A stretch of 5,990 nt of DNA from an uncultured Actinomycetes bacterium (lineage in GTDB: Bacteria > Actinomycetota > Thermoleophilia > Miltoncostaeales > Miltoncostaeaceae), in assembly GCA_903928615.1 (NCBI GenBank), contig CAIYRJ010000190.1:1-5990 (forward strand), in the 5' to 3' direction. A program made the translations under genes and the position numbers. Every line of letters starts with the position of its first letter. The first letter of the stretch is position 1. The notes under the pieces were generated by a model. It was not told the origin of the DNA, did not search any database, and was given only the letters and a program-made list of their open reading frames with translations. Positions 1-5,990 of the stretch are shown here, one piece after another.

Positions 1-1
1 C

Positions 2-55
2 AACCTCCTGGCCGGTCGCGGCACGCTGGGCGCCCTTCTGCTCCTTCCCCGCTAG
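2..55 (+). CDS. 3' end of a Leu-rich reading frame (leader peptide or end of upstream gene)
   Basis: Seventeen codons are open from the left edge and end at TAG (53-55). They read NLLAGRGTLGALLLLPR. Seven of the 17 residues are Leu, including four consecutive Leu codons at 35-46 (CTT CTG CTC CTT). CTT is uncommon elsewhere in the window (I count about nine in the five complete genes), so two in this run stand out. No ATG or GTG start is visible in frame, so the start lies left of the window. Two readings are possible. It could be a leucine leader peptide that controls leuA, as known for E. coli leuL. It could also be the C-terminus of an upstream enzyme; the ending is loosely like the C-terminus of zinc-type alcohol dehydrogenase/quinone reductase family proteins. 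At this GC content the other two frames are also open here, so coding is not certain. Confidence 0.4.
   Translation, partial: NLLAGRGTLGALLLLPR
4..12 (+). promoter_or_regulatory. candidate anti-Shine-Dalgarno segment
   Basis: CCTCCTGGC at 4-12 is the exact reverse complement of GCCAGGAGG at 113-121, which contains the leuA Shine-Dalgarno sequence. In the transcript this 9-bp pairing could hide the leuA ribosome-binding site. The segment also encodes Leu-Leu within the Leu-rich frame, so a translating ribosome would disturb it. The complementarity is seen directly; a regulatory role is inference, and CTC/CTG Leu codons naturally resemble anti-SD sequence. Confidence 0.3.
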
Positions 56-61
56 GGGAAG
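44..61 (+). promoter_or_regulatory. hairpin containing the upstream stop codon
   Basis: CTTCCCC (44-50) pairs perfectly with GGGGAAG (55-61) around the 4-base loop GCTA, giving a 7-bp stem. The TAG stop (53-55) lies in the loop and 3' arm, and the 5' arm overlaps the last of four tandem Leu codons. No T-run follows, so it does not look like a standard intrinsic terminator. Its position fits an attenuator element whose folding depends on a ribosome reading the Leu codons, but it could also simply be a structure at the end of an upstream gene. Confidence 0.4.
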
Positions 62-76
62 CGCTTCGACACCCAC

Positions 77-93
77 GCCCGGATGCGCCGGGC
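77..93 (+). promoter_or_regulatory. GC-rich hairpin in the leuA leader
   Basis: GCCCGG (77-82) pairs with CCGGGC (88-93) around the 5-base loop ATGCG. The stem is six G-C pairs. It lies between the upstream stop codon and the leuA Shine-Dalgarno site and has no T-run after it. Its 3' side (87-95) can alternatively pair with 130-137, which covers the leuA start codon, so the two foldings exclude each other. Confidence 0.4.
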
Positions 94-115
94 ACAGGAA
101 CAGTCCACACGAGCC

Positions 116-121
116 AGGAGG
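116..121 (+). promoter_or_regulatory. leuA ribosome-binding site
   Basis: AGGAGG, a full consensus Shine-Dalgarno sequence, lies 8 bases before the GTG at 130. It fixes the leuA start, which matters because the frame is open upstream to the window edge but offers no other ATG or GTG. It is complementary to 4-12 and, with a 2-base bulge, to 35-45. Confidence 0.8.
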
Positions 122-129
122 AAGCCCCC

Positions 130-1704
<1,575 letters not shown>

Positions 1705-1739
1705 CCGCCCGGCCGGGAAAGACAGAGAGGACGAAGGCA

Positions 1740-3155
1740 GTGGGCAAGACCCTGTTCCGGAAGGTGTGGGACCTCCACGAGGTGGTTCCCGAGGGCCCCG
1801 AGGGCCCGGCGATCCTCTACATCGACCTGCACCTCGTGCACGAGGTCACCTCGCCGCAGGCCTTCGACGGCCTGCGCATGGCCGGCCGCGCGGTGCGCCG
1901 TCCCGACCGCACGCTGGCCACGGTGGATCACAACGTGCCGACCGTCGGCCGCGAGCGCGGCATCGAGGACGAGCTCTCCCGCCTGCAGGTGGAGGCCCTC
2001 GAGCGCAACGCGAAGGAGTTCGGAATCCCGCTGTTCTCGCTCACGAGCCCCCGCCAGGGCATCGTGCACGTGATCGGCCCCGAGCTCGGATTCACCCAGC
2101 CCGGCATGACGATCGTGTGCGGTGACAGCCACACCTCCACGCACGGCGCGTTCGGCGCGCTGGCCTTCGGCATCGGCACCAGCGAGGTGGAGCACGTGCT
2201 CGCCACGCAGACGCTGCCGCAGGGCATGCCGCGCACCATGCGCATCAACTTCGAGGGCGAGATGCCCCGGGGCGTGGTGGCCAAGGACCTCATCCTCGGT
2301 GCCATCGGCCAGATGGGCGTCTCCGGCGCCCAGGGCCACGTGGTGGAGTACGCCGGATCGGCGATCCGCGGCCTCACCATGGAGGGCCGCATGACCGTGT
2401 GCAACATGTCCATCGAGGGCGGCGCGCGCGCCGGCATGGTGGCGCCCGACGACACCACGTTCGCCTACGTGGAGGGCCGCATGGCCGCCCCGGACGACTT
2501 CGCCGCATCGGTGGAGCGCTGGCGCGAGCTGCCGAGCGACGCCGACGCGGAGTTCGACCGCGAGATGGACGTCGACGTGCCCTCGCTGGCGCCGCAGGTG
2601 ACCTGGGGCACCACCCCGGGCATGGTGGCGCCCATCACGGGCCGCGTGCCCACGCCCGAGCAGTACGACGACCCCACCGACCAGGAGGCCGTGCGCCGCT
2701 CGCTGGAGTACATGGGCCTGAACGGGGGAGAGGCGATGGAGGACATCGCCATCGACACCGTGTTCCTGGGCTCGTGCACGAATGGCCGCATCGAGGACCT
2801 TCGCGCCGCCGCCGAGGTGGTGCAGGGCCACACGGTGAAGGACGGCATGCGCGCCATGGTGGTGCCCGGGTCGATGGCCGTGAAGGCGCAGGCCGAGGAG
2901 GAGGGCCTCGACGAGGTGTTCCGCACCGCGGGGTTCGAGTGGCGCGACGCCGGCTGCTCGATGTGCCTGGGCATGAACCCGGACATCCTCGAGCCGGGCG
3001 AGCGCTGCGCCAGCACGAGCAACCGCAACTTCGAGGGTCGCCAGGGCAAGGGCGGCCGCACCCACCTGGTGAGCCCCGCCATGGCCGCTGCCGCGGCCAT
3101 CACCGGCCACCTGGTGGACGTCCGCACGTTCGACGCCGCCCTCGCGGGCGCCTAG
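1740..3155 (+). CDS. leuC: 3-isopropylmalate dehydratase large subunit (LeuC)
   Basis: LeuC is the iron-sulfur catalytic subunit of isopropylmalate isomerase. With LeuD it converts 2-isopropylmalate to 3-isopropylmalate by dehydration and rehydration. The 471-aa protein is close to the 466 aa of E. coli LeuC and aligns over its full length. It starts [11 protein letters not shown] at a GTG, preceded by GAGAGGA (1725-1731) with an 8-base gap. Aconitase-family motifs are clear: [15 protein letters not shown] near the N-terminus, [12 protein letters not shown] (128-139) and [14 protein letters not shown] after it. The three 4Fe-4S cluster cysteines are C346 (in [11 protein letters not shown]), C406 and C409 (in CSMCLGMN), followed by the conserved [17 protein letters not shown] stretch. 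It lies 35 bases after leuA and 8 before leuD, so it is surely co-transcribed with its partner. If cimA is functional, the same enzyme should also isomerise citramalate. Confidence 0.98.
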   Translation: MGKTLFRKVWDLHEVVPEGPEGPAILYIDLHLVHEVTSPQAFDGLRMAGRAVRRPDRTLATVDHNVPTVGRERGIEDELSRLQVEALERNAKEFGIPLFSLTSPRQGIVHVIGPELGFTQPGMTIVCGDSHTSTHGAFGALAFGIGTSEVEHVLATQTLPQGMPRTMRINFEGEMPRGVVAKDLILGAIGQMGVSGAQGHVVEYAGSAIRGLTMEGRMTVCNMSIEGGARAGMVAPDDTTFAYVEGRMAAPDDFAASVERWRELPSDADAEFDREMDVDVPSLAPQVTWGTTPGMVAPITGRVPTPEQYDDPTDQEAVRRSLEYMGLNGGEAMEDIAIDTVFLGSCTNGRIEDLRAAAEVVQGHTVKDGMRAMVVPGSMAVKAQAEEEGLDEVFRTAGFEWRDAGCSMCLGMNPDILEPGERCASTSNRNFEGRQGKGGRTHLVSPAMAAAAAITGHLVDVRTFDAALAGA

Positions 3156-3159
3156 GAGG
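3154..3159 (+). promoter_or_regulatory. leuD ribosome-binding site overlapping the leuC stop
   Basis: AGGAGG begins inside the TAG stop codon of leuC (3153-3155) and ends only 4 bases before the leuD ATG at 3164. The spacing is shorter than usual, but the site is a full consensus. The arrangement suggests that translation of the two isomerase subunits is coupled. It supports the ATG at 3164 rather than the longer open frame running back into leuC. Confidence 0.65.
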
Positions 3160-3163
3160 AGCC

Positions 3164-3763
3164 ATGGACCCGATCACCATCGTGAAGTCGAAGGTGGCCC
3201 CGCTCGACCGGGCCGACGTCGACACCGACCAGATCATCCCCAAGCAGTTCCTCAAGCGCGTCGAGCGCACGGGGTTCGGCGAGTTCCTGTTCTTCGACTG
3301 GAAGAACGAGGACTTCTACATCCTCGATCGCCCGGAGTACGAGGGCGCGCGCATCCTCGTGGCAGGCCGCAACTTCGGCTGCGGGTCGTCACGCGAGCAC
3401 GCCCCGTGGGCCATCCAGGACTACGGCTTCGACGTCGTCATCGCGCCGTCGTTCGCCGACATCTTCCGCACCAACTGCACGAAGATCGGCATGCTGCCCG
3501 TCATCCTTCCCGAGGAGGACGTGCGCACGATCATGCAGGAGGCCATCGACCAGCCGGGCACCGAGATGACGGTCGACCTCGAGGAGTGCGTCGTGGCGTT
3601 CCCCGACGGCCGCACCGTGGAGTTCCACATCGAGGACAGCGTGCGCGACCGCCTGCTGAACGGCTGGGACGACATCGGCCTCACCATGCTGAAGGACTCC
3701 GAGATCGCCGCGTACGAGGCGGATCGCGAGCGGCAGGGCCCGGTCACGACGGTCCTGCTCTAG
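3164..3763 (+). CDS. leuD: 3-isopropylmalate dehydratase small subunit (LeuD)
   Basis: LeuD is the swivelling small subunit that completes the isopropylmalate isomerase active site with LeuC. The protein is 199 aa, against 201 in E. coli. The start at ATG 3164 gives MDPITIVKSKVAPLDRADVD, which matches the family N-terminus. The same frame is open far upstream inside leuC, but that extension is a shadow of leuC. Diagnostic motifs are VDTDQIIPKQFLKRVERTGFG (begins at residue 19) and the active-site loop GRNFGCGSSREHAPWAI (68-84), followed by VIAPSFADIFRTNCTKIGMLP. Near the C-terminus NGWDDIGLTM and IAAYE are typical. It follows leuC after 8 bases. Nothing is truncated or unusual. Confidence 0.97.
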   Translation: MDPITIVKSKVAPLDRADVDTDQIIPKQFLKRVERTGFGEFLFFDWKNEDFYILDRPEYEGARILVAGRNFGCGSSREHAPWAIQDYGFDVVIAPSFADIFRTNCTKIGMLPVILPEEDVRTIMQEAIDQPGTEMTVDLEECVVAFPDGRTVEFHIEDSVRDRLLNGWDDIGLTMLKDSEIAAYEADRERQGPVTTVLL

Positions 3764-3793
3764 GCCACACCCATCACCGACGAGGAAACGCGA

Positions 3794-4846
3794 ATGCGCG
3801 AGGTCAAGGTCGTACTGCTGCCGGGTGACGGCATCGGACCCGAGGTCATCGGCGAGGCACGGCGCCTCGTCGACCACGTGGCTCCGATGGACGGCATCCA
3901 GGTGGACTGGGACTCCCACGCGGTGGGCGGATGCGCCATCGACACGTTCGGCAAGCCCCTTCCCGACGGCGTGATGGAGGAGTGCCAGGCGGCCGATGCC
4001 GTGCTGCTCGGTGCGGTGGGCGGTCCCAAGTGGGACACCACCAACCCCGACGACCCGCGCCCCGAGCAGGCCCTGCTGGCGCTGCGCGCCGGCCTTGGCC
4101 TCTTCGCCAACCTGCGCCCGGTCAAGCCCATTCCGTCGCTCTACGAGAGCAGCCCGCTGCGCACGGAGCGCATCGAGGGCACCGACCTGCTGGTGGTGCG
4201 CGAGCTCACCGGGGGCATCTACTTCGGCAAGAGCGGCCGCGAGGGCGACAGCGCCTACGACACGTGCACGTACAGCCGGGCGGAGATCCGTCGCGTGGCC
4301 GAGGTGGCCTTCGAGTCGGCGCTGGCGCGCCGCGGCAAGGTGACCTCGGTGGACAAGGCCAACGTGCTCGAGAGCTCGCGCCTCTGGCGTGACGAGGTGA
4401 TGCGCGTGGCTGAGGAGCACCCCGACGTAGAGCTCGAGCACATGCTGGTGGACAACGCCGCCATGCAGCTCGTGAGCCGCCCGGCCGACTTCGACGTGAT
4501 CGTCACCGAGAACATGTTCGGGGACATCCTCTCCGACGAGGCCGCGATGATCAGCGGGTCCATCGGCCTGCTGCCCTCGGCGAGCCTCGGCGGGCACGGT
4601 CCGGGCCTGTTCGAGCCCGTGCACGGATCGGCGCCCGACATCGCCGGCGAGGGCATCGCCAACCCCATCGCCACGTGCCTTTCGGCCGCGATGATGCTGC
4701 GGTACTCGCTCGACGCGCCGAAGGGTGCCGACGCCATCGAGGGCGCCGTCGACCAGGTGCTCTCGATGGGCCACAGCACGCGCGATCTGGGCGGCGCCTG
4801 CTCCACCCACGAGATGGGCGAGTTGCTGATCTCCGCGGCGGGCTAG
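3794..4846 (+). CDS. leuB: 3-isopropylmalate dehydrogenase (LeuB)
   Basis: LeuB oxidises and decarboxylates 3-isopropylmalate to 2-ketoisocaproate using NAD+ and a divalent metal. The 350-aa protein starts at ATG 3794, with GAGGA (3782-3786) 7 bases upstream. The N-terminal LLPGDGIGPEV is the family signature. Substrate-binding arginines R98, R108 (FANLRPVKP) and R136 (RELTGGIYFG), then Y143 and K188 (DKANVLE), match the known active site. Metal-binding aspartates are D220, D244 and D248 (NMFGDILSDEA). HGSAPDIAG in the last quarter is the typical NAD-binding loop that separates isopropylmalate from isocitrate dehydrogenases. The gap after leuD is 30 bases. With citramalate-derived 3-methylmalate as substrate the same enzyme would give 2-ketobutyrate; that second role is inferred from the neighbouring cimA. 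Confidence 0.97.
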   Translation: MREVKVVLLPGDGIGPEVIGEARRLVDHVAPMDGIQVDWDSHAVGGCAIDTFGKPLPDGVMEECQAADAVLLGAVGGPKWDTTNPDDPRPEQALLALRAGLGLFANLRPVKPIPSLYESSPLRTERIEGTDLLVVRELTGGIYFGKSGREGDSAYDTCTYSRAEIRRVAEVAFESALARRGKVTSVDKANVLESSRLWRDEVMRVAEEHPDVELEHMLVDNAAMQLVSRPADFDVIVTENMFGDILSDEAAMISGSIGLLPSASLGGHGPGLFEPVHGSAPDIAGEGIANPIATCLSAAMMLRYSLDAPKGADAIEGAVDQVLSMGHSTRDLGGACSTHEMGELLISAAG

Positions 4847-4849
4847 ACT
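4823..4849 (+). promoter_or_regulatory. weak candidate promoter for ilvE
   Basis: TTGCTG (4823-4828) and TAGACT (4844-4849) resemble -35 and -10 boxes. The spacing is 15 bases, shorter than the usual 16-18. The -10-like box overlaps the leuB stop codon. A secondary promoter here could give ilvE and cimA some independence from the leu genes. The match is partial and may be chance. Confidence 0.2.
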
Positions 4850-4859
4850 TCACCGGATA

Positions 4860-4879
4860 CGCGGGCGCCGGAGCCCGCG
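4860..4879 (+). promoter_or_regulatory. hairpin between leuB and ilvE
   Basis: CGCGGGC (4860-4866) pairs with GCCCGCG (4873-4879) around the loop GCCGGA, a 7-bp all-GC stem. No T-run follows, so it is not a clear intrinsic terminator. It might stabilise the upstream leu mRNA end or partly reduce read-through, making ilvE expression different from leuB. It sits in the longest gap of the operon (64 bases). Confidence 0.4.
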
Positions 4880-4885
4880 CCAACC

Positions 4886-4895
4886 CCATGCATGG
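4886..4895. repeat. 10-base perfect palindrome before ilvE
   Basis: CCATGCATGG is a perfect palindrome just before and partly overlapping the ilvE Shine-Dalgarno site. It could be half of an operator, but no second copy was noticed in the window and it may be chance. The two ATG triplets inside it are out of frame with ilvE. Confidence 0.2.
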
Positions 4896-4900
4896 AAGGG
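4894..4900 (+). promoter_or_regulatory. ilvE ribosome-binding site
   Basis: GGAAGGG lies 10 bases before the ATG at 4911, slightly farther than usual. It is the best purine-rich match in the gap and supports that ATG over the in-frame ATG at 4932, which would delete the conserved N-terminal KIW segment. Confidence 0.5.
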
Positions 4901-4910
4901 CCGCCGCAGG

Positions 4911-5837
4911 ATGGAAGCCGACAAGATCTGGATGAACGGGTCACTCGTGGACTGGGCCGATGCCACGGTCCACGTGCTCACGCATGCCCTTCATTACGGC
5001 ACGTCGGTGTTCGAGGGCATCCGGGCCTACGAGACCGAGGACGGCCCCGCCGTGTTCCGGCTCGACCAGCACCTGCTGCGCCTCGAGCGCTCGGCCGCGC
5101 AGTACTACATGCCACTGCCGTTCTCGCATGAGGATCTCCGCACGGCCGTGCACCAGGTGATCTCCGCGAACGGCCTGCACGAGGCCTACATCCGGCCCAT
5201 CGCCCTGCGCGGCTACGGCGTGATGGGGCTCAACCCCGTGGAGGCGCCGGTCGACGTGGCCATCGCCGCGTGGGTGTGGGGCGCATACCTTGGCGAGGAC
5301 GGCCTGAAGCACGGCATCAAGGCCAAGATCTCCAGCTGGCGGCGCATCGGCAACAACACCATTCCCGCCACGGCCAAGGCCGGCGGGCAGTACCTCAACT
5401 CGATCCTCGCGAAGATGGAGACCCAGCACGCGGGCTACCAGGAGGCCATCCTGCTCAACGAGCTCGGCATGGTCACCGACGGCTCCGGCGAGAACATCTT
5501 CATCGTGAAGGACGGGGTGGTCAGCACCCCGCCCATCTCGGCGTCGATCCTCGAGGGCATCACGCGCAACTCGATCATGGAGATCGCGCGCGCCGAGGGC
5601 TATGAGGTGCTCGAGCGCGACCTCGCGCGCGCCGAGCTGTATCAGGCGGACGAGGTGTTCGTCACCGGCACGGCCGCCGAGGTGTGCCCGGTGCGGTCGG
5701 TGGACGACCACCTCATCGGCGAGCCCGGTCCCGTCACCCAGAGGCTGCAGCACGTGTTCCACGAGGTGGTGCATGGCCGGGACGCCCGGTGGGCGCACTG
5801 GCTCGACCACGTGACGGCGGCAACGCCGGCGGGCTGA
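4911..5837 (+). CDS. ilvE: branched-chain amino acid aminotransferase (IlvE)
   Basis: IlvE is a PLP enzyme that transfers the amino group of glutamate to the 2-keto acids of leucine, isoleucine and valine. The 308-aa protein aligns over its full length with E. coli IlvE (fold type IV). Seen in order are KIWMNGSLVDW, HYGTSVFEGIRAYE (28-41), the phosphate-contacting R57, YIRPIALRGYGVMGLNP, and the PLP lysine K156 in TAKAGGQYLNS. TGTAAEVCPVRSVD and the closing GPVTQRLQ stretch match the E. coli sequence. One oddity: the segment VTDGSGENIF has Asp190 where E. coli has Glu193, the residue that contacts the PLP ring nitrogen. D-amino acid transaminase and aminodeoxychorismate lyase share the fold, but the BCAT motifs and leu-operon context favour IlvE. 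The stop TGA overlaps the cimA start by one base. Confidence 0.94.
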   Translation: MEADKIWMNGSLVDWADATVHVLTHALHYGTSVFEGIRAYETEDGPAVFRLDQHLLRLERSAAQYYMPLPFSHEDLRTAVHQVISANGLHEAYIRPIALRGYGVMGLNPVEAPVDVAIAAWVWGAYLGEDGLKHGIKAKISSWRRIGNNTIPATAKAGGQYLNSILAKMETQHAGYQEAILLNELGMVTDGSGENIFIVKDGVVSTPPISASILEGITRNSIMEIARAEGYEVLERDLARAELYQADEVFVTGTAAEVCPVRSVDDHLIGEPGPVTQRLQHVFHEVVHGRDARWAHWLDHVTAATPAG

Positions 5838-5990
5838 TGGAGCGCATCCTCCTCTACGACACCACGCTGCGTGACGGCATGCAGCGCGAGGGCATGAGCC
5901 TCTCGGTGGGGGAGCAGCTGCAGGTAGCCCTGCGGCTGTCCGACGTCGGGATCGACGTCGTGGAGGCGGGCTTCCCGTCGTCCAACCCCA
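5837..5990 (+). CDS. cimA: citramalate synthase, N-terminal part (CimA)
   Basis: The first 51 codons of a second enzyme of the isopropylmalate/homocitrate synthase family are present; the rest is beyond the window. It begins at ATG 5837, overlapping the ilvE stop (TGATG), with no clear ribosome-binding site, so translation is probably coupled to ilvE. The motif YDTTLRDGMQREGMSLS (7-23) includes the catalytic R12 and metal ligand D13. The GxQxEGxS form is typical of the CimA branch, whereas LeuA in this window has GEQSP. CimA makes (R)-citramalate from pyruvate and acetyl-CoA, opening the threonine-independent route to isoleucine. The next segment, VVEAGFPSSNP, has EAGFP as in LeuA rather than the EGGWP I expect in many CimA proteins. 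A homocitrate synthase or second LeuA is possible, but context and the EGMS motif favour CimA. Confidence 0.8.
   Translation, partial: MERILLYDTTLRDGMQREGMSLSVGEQLQVALRLSDVGIDVVEAGFPSSNP

Noticed and set aside
58..67. Palindrome GAAGCGCTTC in the leuA leader
   Set aside because: It leaves no loop for an RNA hairpin, overlaps the better hairpin at 44-61, and has no second copy that I noticed to suggest an operator.
1708..1717. Palindrome CCCGGCCGGG between leuA and leuC
   Set aside because: Only a 3-bp stem is possible around a 4-base loop and no T-run follows; short GC palindromes are expected at this composition.
2399..3163. Upstream extension of the leuD frame into leuC, which would give a 454-aa fusion
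   Set aside because: The extension is Arg/Gly/His-rich shadow of leuC. The ATG at 3164 with its AGGAGG gives the normal LeuD length and N-terminus.
3389..4810. Minus-strand open frame of 473 codons opposite leuD and leuB
   Set aside because: Same pattern of shadow coding; its composition is biased and it spans two clearly real genes.
4888..4935. Short frame starting at the ATG at 4888
   Set aside because: Fifteen codons without a clear ribosome-binding site, overlapping the ilvE start; best seen as a shadow frame.

Overview
The window is a stretch of very GC-rich bacterial DNA carrying a tightly packed, single-strand operon for branched-chain amino acid synthesis: leuA - leuC - leuD - leuB - ilvE - cimA (cut by the right edge). 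All genes read on the + strand. Codons almost always end in G or C, two genes use GTG starts, and the long reading frames on the other strand are shadows of these genes. The GC-rich, actinobacteria-like composition, combined with an E. coli-type short LeuA (524 aa) and a short IlvE (308 aa) rather than the longer forms I know from Mycobacterium and Streptomyces, suggests a deep-branching actinobacterial lineage (for example Thermoleophilia) or another GC-rich phylum. That placement is inference.

Layout. Positions 1-129 hold the tail of a Leu-rich reading frame that stops at 53-55, two GC-rich hairpins, and a strong Shine-Dalgarno site for leuA. leuA (130-1704), leuC (1740-3155), leuD (3164-3763) and leuB (3794-4846) follow with gaps of 35, 8 and 30 bases. 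A 64-base gap (4847-4910) with a hairpin, a weak promoter-like pair and a 10-base palindrome separates leuB from ilvE (4911-5837). ilvE overlaps the start of cimA by one base (TGATG at 5835-5839). cimA runs off the window at 5990. No stretch over 300 bases lacks a gene.

How the genes work together. LeuA condenses acetyl-CoA with 2-ketoisovalerate, LeuCD isomerises the 2-isopropylmalate, LeuB oxidises and decarboxylates it, and IlvE aminates the product to leucine. If the last gene is citramalate synthase, the same LeuCD and LeuB can turn citramalate into 2-ketobutyrate, the precursor of isoleucine, without threonine. The operon would then serve leucine directly and feed isoleucine.

The coding part is ordinary, well-conserved metabolism. 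The part most worth a second look is the first 130 bases. Four Leu codons in a row precede a stop codon lying inside a hairpin, and two upstream segments are complementary to the leuA ribosome-binding site. This resembles a leader-peptide attenuation control region, but the window starts too late to show whether the frame is a leader peptide or the end of an upstream gene.
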